Positions 15,301-30,300 of a stretch of DNA of 64,000 nucleotides are shown here, one piece after another. Position numbers and translations under genes: made by a program. Within the stretch, counting starts at the first letter, position 1. Each line of letters starts with the position of its first letter. Origin of the DNA: Rhopalosiphum padi. Taxonomy: Eukaryota > Arthropoda > Insecta > Hemiptera > Aphididae. Below the pieces are notes generated by a model, which ran no database searches, was not told the DNA's origin, and saw only the letters and a list, made by a program, of their open reading frames with translations. The stretch covers positions 88,576,152 to 88,640,151 of the forward strand of contig NC_083597.1 of the NCBI RefSeq assembly GCF_020882245.1, written 5' to 3'.

Positions 15301-18300
15301 AATGATTTATACGATATCGTTTAAAATATGTTGAGCCAATAATCACACGGAGTGTTGTTATTATATAAAGCTGTATAATTAATAAGTTTGGGAAATCATA
15401 AAAAATGTAACATTATTTAATATTTAAAGTTAATTTAAATTAATCGGATTACACGCTTACCACACCCAATCATTATCTGTATATAATGGATTTTGACGAT
15501 TTTAGTTTTATAGATTCATATTTATTGATAACTCCGAAATTAATTAAAAATAAAGTAATCAGTAAAAAAAAATCGTACAGTTTGCATACGAGTACATAAC
15601 GTACACATATTGAATAATATTATTTAAATTTTTTTATAAATATTAATCTAATATGATTGTAAATAATACAAATTTTACTTTGTATACATAACATTTTTAA
15701 AGTATATAAATTTATTGTTAAACACGTATACTTGTTACACACATTGAACGTTAAGTATCTATTCTTAAAAAAGTGATAAGGTTTAAAAATGGGTTGAATA
15801 GTACAATATGAAGCGAATAAAACTAACATTATTTGTAATTGATAAATGTATGTAATAAACTACTACTATGAATTTTTTATAAATCTATATTTTGTTCTAG
15901 TAGTCAAGTTGTATTTTTTCAAAAATGTCGAATAAGTCACTACTTAAGTTAATTTCAATGGTAATCAATGGTAATATCAATGGTTACCTATCTATCATAG
16001 ATTGACGGTTATCCTCGTTTATTGTGTCGTCCTGTCAGATGTTTTTTTGTTGTTATTATTGTTTTTTTTTTTTCAAAATTTTTCGAATTTTTTTTTCTAA
16101 ACTCTGATGTATACATCTGCGTGAGTCATTAGGACCACGTTTTTTCTGATTAATGAAAATCTTAATAAAATTTCTTTGTTTATACGAAAAATTACGAGTA
16201 CTGTTTCTTCTTTCATATATTGTTGAGGATATAATACTTAAGGCCTGCGCGTAATTCTCCCGATCGGTCTTGCAGGGCAAACAAGCATCGCGTCTCACCT
16301 TTCACAGCCCGTCATTGAGACCAAAAAAATCGAAATGGATGCACTAGTCTAAGGCAGACTCGATAGCGGCGTGGTCAAGGACTCTGAGATGTATACCAAT
16401 TACCAAGTTTAGCGAGAAAGTCTGTTGGCTAAAGCCGGATGGTACAATACGGAAATTTAATAAGAACCATTTTTTTGTCGATTTTGAATTGAGTGCGTCC
16501 CTATTGTAGGTTGGTACGGAAATAAAATTGTTTTTAATACCGTCTGGTATCGCGACAGAAGATCACCCGGATGATGAGTAAAGCGTCGTTTATTACAAGT
16601 CAGCGAGTACCAGCGTTCGTCAATTCTAATCGGCAGAAATTATAGGATTTCGCAGGATAAAAACTTCAATTTTAAATAAATATTGATTATTTTGGATATC
16701 AATTTTGGATCTAGTTTGTACTTAAAAAAGGACAAATTTAAAAACTCCTATAACTTATTTTTATAATTGGCAAAACAAACTAAAAACTGGACGTTTTACG
16801 CAAATATTGACAAAATCGATTTTATTTTTTGATTTAACTTAAAAACGAATAACAAATAATCATAGATATTTAAATTTTTTTAAATGTGTATATTACCATT
16901 TTCATTATACAAATTTTTAATTTTTTTTTTTCATATATACAAGACCTCATAAAATTAATTGTTATATTTATATAAAAATATTAAAAATACACAGAAACAA
17001 CTCATATTTACTCATACCCATTTAAGTTAAAATTTTGTCGAAATCGCAAAAAATTGCAAACTATTTAGTAGTTTAAAATTCATAAAAGCTTTTAATTTTA
17101 TATCAAAGTTTTAAAAATGTTATACAAGATTCTTCAAAAGTATTTCAAACTGAAACCATAAAATCTAGAGAATGTTTAAAGATGATTTTTTTATAGATAT
17201 TTTAAGCTCCAATTTGTGCGAAATTACTTAAAAATAAACAAACCAAAAAATAACGTTATGTTAATTATTTTATTATAATTTAAAAATATTTTTCGTTGGA
17301 TCTTAAACTTTTATATATTTTATATTATTATTAATTTTACTATACGCAATAACATTTTTTCTAAAATATTTTCTATTTATAGGTATTATTATACGGATCT
17401 ATTAATACTGTTTTACGGTATTTACAGAAATATTTTATTATTTTCTTTATTGGGTTTTATAAGTTGATAAAATAATATGGTATAAATACATAATATTATT
17501 ATGATAAATAAATATTAATCTTATATTATAAAAGCAATATTTTCGAAAAAAATTAAGTCAACTTACCGTAATACTAAAAATAAAATAAATTACTTAAATA
17601 GCTTATAAAAAAAAAACATATCATTTGTTGATATAACCTGATAAACCGTTTCCGCTCAGAATAATTTTTTGTGTAAAATATTACATCATATTAGTTGAAT
17701 TTAATACATCTATACTAGTAACGCACTCGACAACATAACGGTACTCACTTAGCTATGTTTTATTTTTAATGAGTTTATTTTTGTTTAAAAAGTTCCTTTT
17801 CATATAGGTGTTTTATAATTTATTCTTGATTCTATCGATGCTTAATAATACACTAGCCTAATTTAACATTAATGAGTAAAATATATCAGTTAGAATTTTT
17901 AAAGACGTGTATATTATTTTTATTAATTTATTTGTCATGGGTCTTAACGTGGTAATTAAATAACTTTTTGGACCATATGATACAATTATAAATTTATAAA
18001 CGTTAATATTTATAGGTTTTAATTTATTTAATGAAAGTTCCGCATTTATCAATTTTGATTTAAACACACATTAATTAATTTTTCGTATAATTGAAAATTT
18101 CATAAACACAAGATCTTAGACTTTTGCATTAGGTTAGTTTACTTTGGGTAAGATAGTTCTTCTGTCTGATTCAGAACTTGATACGCTTTTGTTATCATAG
18201 AATATGACTGTTCTTCTCTTCATTATCGATTTCGCACTTATCCTAGTATCTATTTCACTCCTGGCCGAGACCATGTTTTAAAACCTTTTGTGAATTATAC

Positions 18301-21300
18301 TTCCATATGTTTTCCAAGTTATCCTAAATATTAACTGTTTGCTTACATATTTTTTTTTTTTTTACAATTTTGAACTCTTATTTAATAATTAATATTTAAT
18401 TATTATAATTGTTACGTCAATGCGCATTTGTAAAATTTTTTTTTTGTTCATAGTTCCACCGGACATCAAAGACGAAGAAACCATATCTGACGTCACTGTA
18501 AATGAATTTGAAAATGCTACGTTGGCTTGTAAGGCTAAAGGCAATCCACTACCAAAAATTACTTGGAAGCGAGAGGATGGTCATAAAATAACTATAAAAA
18601 ACAAATCAAGAAAGACATTATTATGTGAGCAATTACGTAGTTATATAATTTTAATATAATATTGCTTTAAAACTGCTACTAAAACAGTATAATTTGCTCT
18701 TTATTTCAATGTTATTTTTACCTTATTTTGTTAACACTATATATGTATGTATTAATTAGTACAGTAAGTATATGTGATGATGTCGTGTGATTACACACCT
18801 ATGGGTAACACGAGACAAAAGCGATCCATTAGTTGTCACTAGTCTTGAGTTATTATTTATATAATTAGAACATCGAAGACAGTTTAAGGTGTACAAGTAA
18901 AATATAATAAAATATTATAATGACGTTATGTTCATATTATTATATCATTATTATGATATGTTATTTTGTTATAATTTAATATTAATGCTGCTAGTGTATA
19001 TAAATTATGATGTATATAATATAATAATATTGTAATACTATGTATAGCTAGGAATAGTGTAGTAAAGGTGTAAAGGATAACATGTGTTTTTTATTAATAT
19101 TATAAAACTCGATGGTTTGAATAATTTTTTTTTATCGACGTTCGAGAAAATTTTGTAGTATAGAAAACCGTTTGAGGTTAGATGTGTAATTACCCTCCTT
19201 CCCCCTCCCCACCATAAATGCACACTAGGCTGATCTGCTTTTGTCTTCGGTAAAGTGGATTGAAATGTAATCTCCACACTTGGTTTTGGTGTGACAGGAA
19301 ATGATAATAGCGATTTGAAGTATGCCAATTATAGTTCGACTGTAATTTTTGACTTTATAATACAACACTTGATTTTATAATATTATGTAGGTTTTATTTC
19401 CATTTTTATAATTGTGTACAGTATGACAATATTTAAATTATCAAATGTAGGATTTTTAGAATTAAATAATATTATTTTAGTTATATTTTTCTATTAATCA
19501 GCCACTGACCTCTTTAAATTGATTCTTGTTAATACGAAATTAAGTTAGCTTAGACCCAAAGAAGAAAATGTTTTATGTATTATGTATATAATTATGCCTG
19601 TAATTATTTGCAAATATTACAGAACAGTAATAGTGACATATTATGTAAACATTATCGTTATTTATATTATAAATCAAATATTTAACTAATTTTACATACA
19701 ATCGTTATTAAAATACATTAATATTCATTACTTAAATTTATAAATAATTAATAAATTATGTTTTTATTTATTTTTCATTCCATTTTCAAACTAATATTAA
19801 TGTTTAATAAATTTTAATAACGTTTAATTATTTTTAAAACGTCTATATGGCATTTTCTGTCCTATTTTACAGACAAATTTCCTGTAAATTAATTTGTGTT
19901 TAGAATACTTAGTATAATATGTTACGTTTTAAACTGAGAACATATTTGAGGATAAATATAAATACGGAAATGAAATATGTGTTGTAATTAAAGGTTTTTG
20001 AGCTATATTGTAAAGGTCAAGATAATTAAACTTGGTGAGTTTTAATGTGTATAATTAGGTAGGATTAAACAGATTTATTTTGATTCAAAGTAAAGTATGT
20101 ACTTTTAGTTGCATAATTGCCATTCATCAGTACGTGTATAGCTTAAATGTCACAATATACACTTAGGATAAAACGTATTTAAAATATTTAAATAATTGTT
20201 TTCACCTACCTTCAAATAGAAACAAATATATATCATTTAAAATTTAAATACAGTGTTATAGAAAACATTTAAAATATAATATCTCATGGGAAAATTATTG
20301 TTTTCGTGCCCCAAACACAAACAATTCCGTGAACTACAATGCACACCGAGTACACAAAATACTATAATTCGGATTGATTATTATATTTTGTTGATATACA
20401 TTTTTCAATTTTTCACATTATAATATTATGTTAAAGTGTTGTGTTAGAAAAAGGCGTTCTTGTAAATAACTATTAATTGAACTCGACGTTGAGTAGTATT
20501 CGACGATTTTATTACAGTTTTTTCAATAGCCGTTCAAAATAAAATAATATGTCAATAACGTTGTATTATATATTATCTAATAAGCATAATACATTATTGT
20601 TTGCTGTGACATTCTCTGACGGATGTACAGCTGTAAATCCACTTCAGTGGAAATATAAACTCGTGTGAGTTTTTATGGATGGAAATTAATGCGTTATGTT
20701 ATGTAGTAAACGTAACATTATCACTCTCTTCCTGATCCGTTAATTTCGTTTTTAGTCGGCGATTCGAATCCGATTTGTTCACGTATATTGTAACGTATAT
20801 TTCTGTAGATCTAAAAATGCTTGCTGGATTACTTCGTTTATTATTCGGCTAATACGGGGAAATACTATTTATAATGTTTATCACTCGAAAAACACGTTTT
20901 ACCGGTACATGTTTATCAATTGGCATCTCATCTCTTTAATTCTATATTTGGCCATAAATCATAATATACAATACAACGTATTTTCATGAACTTTTATGTT
21001 GTACAGGATCAGGAATACACATTATAGTTGGTATAATTATTTACATTTTCAGAAAAGAGATTTTAGAGAGATTTTTATCTTTACGTTTGATTGAGCGTTC
21101 GACACGTATAAAATGACGTGTTTCATTATATTTTCGTCGTTATTAATTATTGAAATTAACTCACTACCATGTTTTTTTTGCCCATTTCGTTATTTGCGTT
21201 ACCCATTCGTCAAATACGTCGAACTTGTATTTATAACTACTAACGATTAATATTTGTTTATACATTTTAAAGTGTTAAAGGTACAATGTTTTAGTATTAT

Positions 21301-24300
21301 AATAATCATTATTTGAAATACCTAGTGATATTATATTGATTTCGCATGATGTTTATTATTTGTTGACCAGTGGATAGGGTACGTGGAGAACCGCTGTTGC
21401 TTAACAAAGTAGACCGCAGTCAGATGGGACATTATTTGTGCATAGCGTCCAACGATGTACCACCGGCTGTTAGCAAGAGGATCACGTTAAACGTTAACTG
21501 TGAGTATTCGGCATCCGGTCAACATCGAATCCCTTTTCAGAAAACCACAAAATCGTTATCAGAAAATTAATTAAATAATTTGAATACTGGATTACACGAT
21601 ATATCCGCCGTCCGGGGTTCAAACACACTTGGTGACATTTCATTAAACTGTTGTTGACCAAATGGTTATTTACAATACGGTACTCAACTGCTTTGGAGCA
21701 CTTTCCCCAATTGGCAATAACTGCGAATTTAATAATAAATATTATAATATATACAATATAATATGCAAACAAAGAGTGAATATTAACAGATGAACTACGA
21801 GTACAGTTAGTAGTACAATGCCGTCGTATAATACATAGTTAATGTTAACGACGGACGTGGCCAACGGGAGTAATGTTCGATTTTCGATAGTTATCCAAAT
21901 TAGTTGACTACAAACATTGTTGACCATTTTGTTATATTTATAAATAGATTCTGTCCAGATGTATATATGTATATATAAATGTATTGTCCCTCGTTTTATG
22001 TTTTGAATATAAATACGTAAAGCTGTTCAGATAAAATTATTTTCTTCAGTTAGTGTTAATTTTATAAATGTTTTTTATAATTTTATAATTTACTGGACGA
22101 TTTATTAATAAAACGATATTTAATAATTAATAACGCTTGATCGATGGTGTTGCAATTATCCAATTAACTTCAAAATAGATAATATACTATTTGTAAAATG
22201 ACAGGTGTTACTTGTATTATATTTTGAACTCTGCATAATGTGTATTATTTATGCAAATTAATGTGGGATCCACTCATTTTTAATAATAATTTAACGTAAT
22301 ATATTATGTTTGCATTAAATTTTGTACTGGATTGTTTGGATAATATAAACTAGTATTTTTTTCAGACCAATAAATATTTATTTTGTAATTTTTTATAAAT
22401 TTTGAACCACGTGTTTTGTTATGAAATTATAATATATTATACATAATATCAAATAGGTAGTAAAAATGGTTGGGATTTTTTTTTTAATTGAAGAATAAAA
22501 AAAAATATTTAATCATTTCGATAAGCTTTCAGTTCTATAATTTATTGGAAAATGTCTGTGTTTAACTAGCGTATTGCAGATATTTCGATAAAAGAAGACT
22601 TACATTTATTCTAAATATTATAATTACTTTGAAAATAATATAATGATAAATATTTTAAATTCTGCTGTTAAATAAATGGATACTACTATGTTTGTATTTT
22701 TAATTTAAATAAATTCAAATCTGATAGAAGAGTTTGTTTTGTGGTCTTTGGGTTATATTTGTTTCATAATAAACAAACATTAATTTTTAAAACAATTATA
22801 TAAGAACACATTTGGTTAACAATACTGAGTGATAAAACCAGATTTGTTTAATTGTTTGTATATTTTAATACCTACTCATCAGTTTTTATTCTTACACTTA
22901 ACAAAGCTTATATATGTATAAGACAACATTATTGGGGGTACCCATTTAACTTGATTCGCAATCAACAAAATGATTTACAAGAAACTTTTAAAGAACTTAT
23001 TTTCAAAGTAAAAATAGTCATAATTATTATTGTGTATCTATTACAATTTTTAAATTTTTTGTTTTTTTCGATACTAAAAATAAAATGATAATTAAACGAT
23101 TTATTTATATCCATTATAAATCCATGAAAATTTGATCAAATGTATGACATTTTTTAAGTTTGTTTAGTTATAGCCATTCAATATAAATTAATGTATTTAT
23201 TTATATTTTTTGTAAACATTTCAGTTTCTCCATTCGTCTGGGTGACCACTCAGATTGTGAGTGCACCACTAAATACACATGTACGATTGGAGTGCTTTGT
23301 AGAGTCGTTTCCGACTTCTGTCAATTACTGGACTAACGAAAAAGGAGACATGATTTTTCAAGGGTAAATACTAAATGCTAATTTATATATTTATTGAACT
23401 ATTAACATTATACTTACTTAAAATTGTATTACTCTTAACAGTTTAAAAATGATGCTAATCAATACTGGCTAAATAAATATAATACAATCACAGTTAAATT
23501 TTCAGTTATTTAATAAGTTGTGAAATTCCTTGCATAAATATCCGAAATTTTAACATTATTATTTCGATAATTTAAAATATATACTTTTTTAATTGTAAGA
23601 TAAATCCAATTCCCAATATATTGATTAAATATAATACCATGAATATTTTTTTATGATTAAATTATTTTAAATGACAAATAATAAGTGCAACAATTATTTC
23701 TAAAAAATGAATAAATAAAAATCGCTTTATACATAATTTTTGAGTCTATAAAATAAGCTTCGACGAATATAGTAAGTTAATATAATGTATCTCCGTACGG
23801 AGTGTAGAAACCTAATATTAAAACGAATACTTCGTTAACTTAATTAAAATGTGATAAATTTACCGTGTGTGATACAAGTTTATATTAATTATAAAATCTA
23901 TAATTTTAATTAAGGGGCTTTAAGCGTTTTATTATATTAGACATTACTTGACTATGAAAAAAAGCTAAATGTGTTCATTTTTTCCACGTCTCTTAAGGTC
24001 TTATGTGCAAACATATATAAAAAGGCGTGTCATTGTTATTCAACAATAGGTACTTGCAAACTAACAAAACAATACATTGCGGTATTGAATTATATGCGTG
24101 TACGCAAACTAACTGATGAAATTATTATTTCCCAGACGTTGTGATAATAATATTTATGTTAGCGTAAAAACCTGACGCTTATAATTTATCTACCTATTTG
24201 AAAAATAAAAATGTTTACCATGGGAATACCGTTAATCAAATACCCTATGGTAAAAGGTTGGAAAACAATCGCGATTCCCAGTCTTAATTAAGCCGCTCAT

Positions 24301-27300
24301 TTCTTTACTAACACTTGTTTTTGAAACGGAGAAAAATAGTGAAAGCAAAATAAAAAAAAAAAAATACTACCCAGAAGCAAATGGAAAATGCTCTGTTTGC
24401 TCGTATAATCTGTTAACAAGATGAAGATGACAGCGCACGGGGTAGAAATGTATATATTTCTTTTTTGTTGTTTATTATTAGTCGTTCAATAGCTGAGTCG
24501 AGTCACGTCTTACACTCCTTATCATGCAATTAATTACAACGGTCATATTTTGGGGTAAAGGCAAAGACGGAATTAGTTATCCAATCAGAATTTCCTGTCT
24601 CATCGATCATCCAAAAGGAAAATCTGTTTATTGAAAAATATAATAAAATATCTGTCAATGTTTTGTATACAACATCTCGGAAATAAGCTGAAATCGTGGT
24701 ATTTTTACCATTATTTTTGAATTATATATTCATTTAAAAAATAAGCTCAATCTATCAGATGTTTAGCATACTTCTTTGAAATGATTTATGGAAAAAATGG
24801 CATCAAAGTAAAAACATGTTTGGCGATCAATTGAGTAGATTTTTAAAAATTAAATTGTTGATATCATAATCTACATAATATTCATGCGTAATATTATAAT
24901 TGATTAAAATATTATTTAACGAATTGTTGAATTTCAAACTTTCGATAAAATATTATATTACCTCACGTATTATTATATTTTTTCAATTGTTTTAAAACGG
25001 TATTGTTCAAGAATCTAATTAACATATTACACATATATTTGGGACATAAAGATTTATATTTTTTATAACAGTAACAATTTATTTTGAAATTTCTTAAACA
25101 TAATATTATTATGGAAGCATTTCAGTTTTGCAATAAAATATGGTTTAGTAATGGTTAACTTAAATTTTAATTCTTGCTCTGAAATTCTTATTATTAATAA
25201 GTTATTAATTACCAGGTTTAAGACCTTAAATATTTATAAAACTGAAGTGGATTAGTGCGTTATAATTCGCGAAATTGTGGTGTACTACTTCGCTTTAACT
25301 TTAAATTCCCATAATTATAATAATAATAATAATAAGTTATTTTGGAATTTTATCCATCGAAATGCACAGACAAATATTGTTCTTAATGTTAATAAACTTA
25401 GTTGCTATAATAGATTAATAAAAGATAAATTGTAAATTATAATTAAATAAAAACTAAAAGGATTCCAAAATTACTGAAAAGCCAAAATCAATGTAATTAA
25501 ACTATATGTAAATATTAGTGGGAAATATTAACATTTTATAATAGGAAGTTGTGCACGCAAAAAAAACTGAATACGAATATATTAGATTTAAATTGATACA
25601 TAGAAAACTGTAAACATCATTGGAAATGGTACTTATTTTATATATATTATAATAGGCTGCTTTATGAAATAAAAATATGTGATTTAATACAGAATAATGG
25701 AAGAGCCCTTACTCCTTAGTAATGCGTATACACTAATAGTAATTCCTATAATACATTACAGGAGTATTTTTAACTAAAATGTTAGTATAATTTAATGTTT
25801 TTGTTTGATTTCGCTTTAATATTTATTTTTAATTTATTATTTGAAAGTGAATATATATATTTTTTAAAGATCGATGCAAATTGTCTTGTACATATTAAAT
25901 ATTTTCAAATAAGCGAATTGAGAAGAGTAGTTTATAGCCATTTTTTAGGGTGTTCCAGTTATACAACGTAATAATATTTAAAATACCCCCCCCCCAAAAA
26001 AAAAAAAAAAAAAAACTCCATCAGATTGAACATTTTACCTAATATTATTATGCATAGGTACCTATGGCTTATTTTGAGAATTGTTATCGCCGCGTTTGGA
26101 TATAGAAACAATGCAAAACTAAATTTTGGTTAATACCGTAACTTTTCCATCAGAATTGAAAGTTCGTCTTTAGATTCATTACTATGACGAATTTTCAATG
26201 TTATTAGTTCACTAAGCGAACCCCACGCGCACTAATCCAAATTCTCCAAACATGCTGATAATATTAAGAGCGTATACGTCATACCTTCGGTGGGTATCAA
26301 CTCGTAGAATTAATATATAATATAATATAAACAATACCGATAGCATTTACTATCTTTTAATCAGATGTCCAAAATGAAACAGCGTTTTATTGTCCTACGC
26401 CAAAACATGTAAGCTTACGCAGATAAGTTGCGAGAAATCCATCAACGAACAATAGCGAAAACACCATTTGAACTCATCATTGACAACCTAAAGTCGGGAT
26501 GCATTATAAATTTGTGAAGCATTTCTATGGTTGTCTGCTAGATATTTAGGAAGTAAAACGGAATGTATGTACGAAATTCCCGCGTTAATACACTATACGT
26601 ACTATATTGATAAATTAATGTTTTAGATTCTGATCGGAGCGATGAATGTATTAATCTTACAACGATGTGTTATTCTATGTTATTCTTGTTTCACTATATT
26701 TCATCACTTTTGGGTTTAGTGAACGTTTCAAACTATAAGAGTAATTTCTGATAGACGATTTGATGTCGTTGGTGCTTGGTGAGTTGAAATAGAAAATGAT
26801 CAAGTACCTAATTTTCAAAATAACTGAAAACAAACTGAGATTTGCTCGCAAAACTTGGCTTTGTTTTTTTGTTGTAACCCAAAAACATACAACTGTAAGG
26901 ACTCATCAATTCACCAAATATTTTATTTGCACTTAATAAATAATAAATTTTACCTAAAATAATTTGATTATTTTTTTGTTATTTATATGTATTTTAAGAT
27001 TAATTGATTCGTGTATGACAAAACTTTACTTTTTTAGTAAAAAAACTTAAGAATTTAATGTATGATTTCTCATAAATTGTTTTCATATAAATTCAATATA
27101 CCAGAAATTCATATTCTCATTTTTTTAACCTTTTTAAATTGAGATTTTTATTTTTTACACAATTCATCAAAACACCAAAATTTTCCTATAGTGATTATAC
27201 TATGAATTTAATTGTTAATATTTATTCCTAAAGTTTGAATACTCAATTGAAAGTTCCATAATATATGTTTTATAATATCATCCTTAAAAAGCTGCCATAT

Positions 27301-30300
27301 TTTTACACATTTTTTTATGAGTGCTTAAAATTTAAATGTTAAAAAAATTGAATATTTTGAGTAATTTAATAATTGTTCGTAAAATGATTTTAGTTAACTC
27401 AATAGGTACATTTAAAATAGTTTATTATTAATTAATTTATAATTTTCTATGATGAATACCATTTTCAAAACATTTAGACAGCTCGTCATTTTAAGCTGTT
27501 TATAAGTATTTAAAATTATAATATAACACATATTATACTTTCCTTATTGCAATTAAAAATTTCAAAAAGTCATGAAAAATTGAAAATAATAAAAAATGGA
27601 CAAAATTAAATATTTAATTGAATAATTATGATTTTAGTTATTTCGTCATTATTTGAAAATATTATTTATTTATAATAGTTTTATTAACTTTTCATTGACT
27701 TGAGACTTTTATATTATTACATTTTAGTATTTTACTATCAATACGGCCATACATTTTTTTTTTATATATTTATATTATATACCTAAGTTTGTATTGACTC
27801 AAAAGTTAATAACAATTCTACACTGTGATATAAATATAATATAATTATATACTATTATTATACACAATATAATAATTTAAAATATGTTTTCTGTTATAAC
27901 TAATTCGAACAACTGTGATAGTAATATCAATTTATCATACATTATATATACAATGGCGTATTTATGTGGGCGGTGTTAGGGGTTTCCACCAAAACGACAA
28001 ATTTTAAACATATCAGTAATATAATAATTTTAGTCGGCTTATTGTGTAAAGCATAATGAAAAAAAAATATATATAAAATATGATAATATATACGCAGTAT
28101 AATATAGGACGTGTTAAATACGTACTCAGCGAGACGACAATAATGCTATAATAAGCAGCATGCCTGACTATTTTTTAGGACGTACGAGAGTGAAAAATCT
28201 CATCGACCGCGGTAACAATATTATGTAAAATACATTATTTATAATATAATATAAATTAAGAACGTCCCCAATGACCTCGTTGCACGTATCGGAATGATAT
28301 TATTATGCTGTAGTGGTAATAATAATAATATATCGCCATGTGAGTATGTATATTATGCCGAATCGCGAGAACGAAAGGAAATAACAATCAAACGAACGCA
28401 TTATTATATTAATATTATTATATTGTGATAGGGTTAACGGCATATATCGGGTGTTTCACCACGTTCGATTTTTCCTTTAATCGTTCGTTTGTTCAAACCC
28501 GATATTGCTATTACACTACGACTGATGTCTTCGATTTTTTCGATTTTTACTCAAAAACTGTATTATTCGTTTGAATGTTTCGATTTAGGCACGTCAACGA
28601 TTTCCGAATAAGTCGTCCTCCGGTCGGTCGTAATGCGAAGGGAGGAAAAACGAACGGCTGTCGTTCGGAAAACGTCGACGCGTCTAAATCCAAACTCAAA
28701 ACGAACACGTTATAGTTTTCAAAAATCTGCGCGGAGCGTAAAATATTTAAGAACGCGCAAATGCGGTGACTGTCGTCGAAAAACACGGAACCGTTTGAAA
28801 CGATCGTGTAATAATAATATAACGCACGTTACCGTCGTCGCCGGAGCGAATCACCCTGTACCAAAATCCATCGCGTTTCGGCAGCGCTCTCGGCCGCGAC
28901 GAGGAGGTGTATTTTTTTGGGGGGGGGGGGAGGCGGTGAAAGGGTGGTCGGCCGAGAGACGACACCGTTTGATGAATAATCGCTGCGTTTTGTCCCGACG
29001 TAATTAAACGCCGCCGCCGCCGGCAACGTCGAATATATCGTGTACGATTTTCCGGGGAAATTTCGGTCGCGCGTCCGACACAACAATAAAACACACGCGA
29101 CCGTCGCGGGGGGGGGGGACGGGGCGATCGGACGGGGCCTGGGCAGTCGGCGCTCACGCACATATTTTCACGCCATTAACCACGCGCCGCCCTCGTCCGA
29201 ATGCTCAGACGCGTACCGCTATGTACGTCCCGCGACGATAATACGTACGTATATAATAATATACAGTGTATACACATATATTATATCGGTGACGTATATG
29301 TTATTATTGTTATTCGTATTTACAGTATCACATTATATTGTGTGTTGTCCGGGCCGGGGCCTACGCGCGTGCCGGCGCGCGGATGGGGGGGAGGCGTGAA
29401 TTGCGGACGCGTAAAACCGTTTTAACGCGAGTCGCGCCGCCGGCCGACCGTCATCATTCTTCTTCCGCGCGATGCAGTTCCGCTGCCCTCCGTCGCACTT
29501 TTTATTTATTTTTTTTTTTTGTATTTTTTTTTCTCTATCCTATTCTCGCCACCACACGTCGTTACGGGCCCCATTATCATCGTACTACGTAGTCGTCGGT
29601 ATAATAATAATAATAATACTATACTACTATATATACACACGCGCCACCGTATACGCGTATCATACATTATCGAGTTTATATATATATATATATATATAAA
29701 TATTATTATATTGTCGCGATAACTCCGGTGGCGCGCGACGGGCGGGTCGGAGAGGTTTGGGAATCGTCTGTTAAACGATGGTTTTGTATGATATACGACC
29801 ACCTTTCGGCCAACAACGCCGCCGTAATAGGTAGCAAATATTAGGGCTACACGATGGATTTATATATTATTACTATTATTATTATTATTATTATTATTAT
29901 GGCACGCGTATAATGCATAAAATAGAAAAATGTGCGTTTAATTTTATTCGAATACGCAATAATAAAAATATGATAAAACGATAATTTACTATAATATTTT
30001 TCAAACGATCGCTGAGAGAAACGACTTATAATGCCAAAACGAATCGAATACACATATTATATGAGTACTCTTATGTGAGTTGTTATTATTATTTTTTTTT
30101 TTTTGTTACTTTTAATTTTTAATGAACCAACATATAGTGTTTACAAAAGACAATCAGTAACTGGTTTTATGAAATTGAAATATTAGCAGCGTAATATGAT
30201 GTGGCGTACACCATTTTCAACTACTTTTATTGAAATATTGCATAAGACATGCATTTTTCGTGTTCATATTTAATAGATATGTGGAATAATAGGCGTTATA

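Larger units (their letters stand above)
11496..18453 (+). other. Intron 2 (about 7.0 kb)
   Basis: AT-rich intron ending in a long T tract and ttcatag. It contains dispersed-repeat copies at about 14190-14560 and 17030-17745. A more complex stretch at about 16230-16660 is of unknown nature. Short ORFs here (for example 13552-13815) overlap on both strands and show no domain. Confidence 0.85.

Noticed and set aside
20755..20785. gcgattcgaatccgat, resembling a tRNA T-arm
   Set aside because: No D-arm, anticodon arm or acceptor pairing could be built around it.
28633..29163. Overlapping ORFs of 110-138 codons on both strands in the CpG-rich block
   Set aside because: GC-rich DNA is poor in stop codons. 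The products are low-complexity Arg/Pro/Ser sequences on both strands with no domain.
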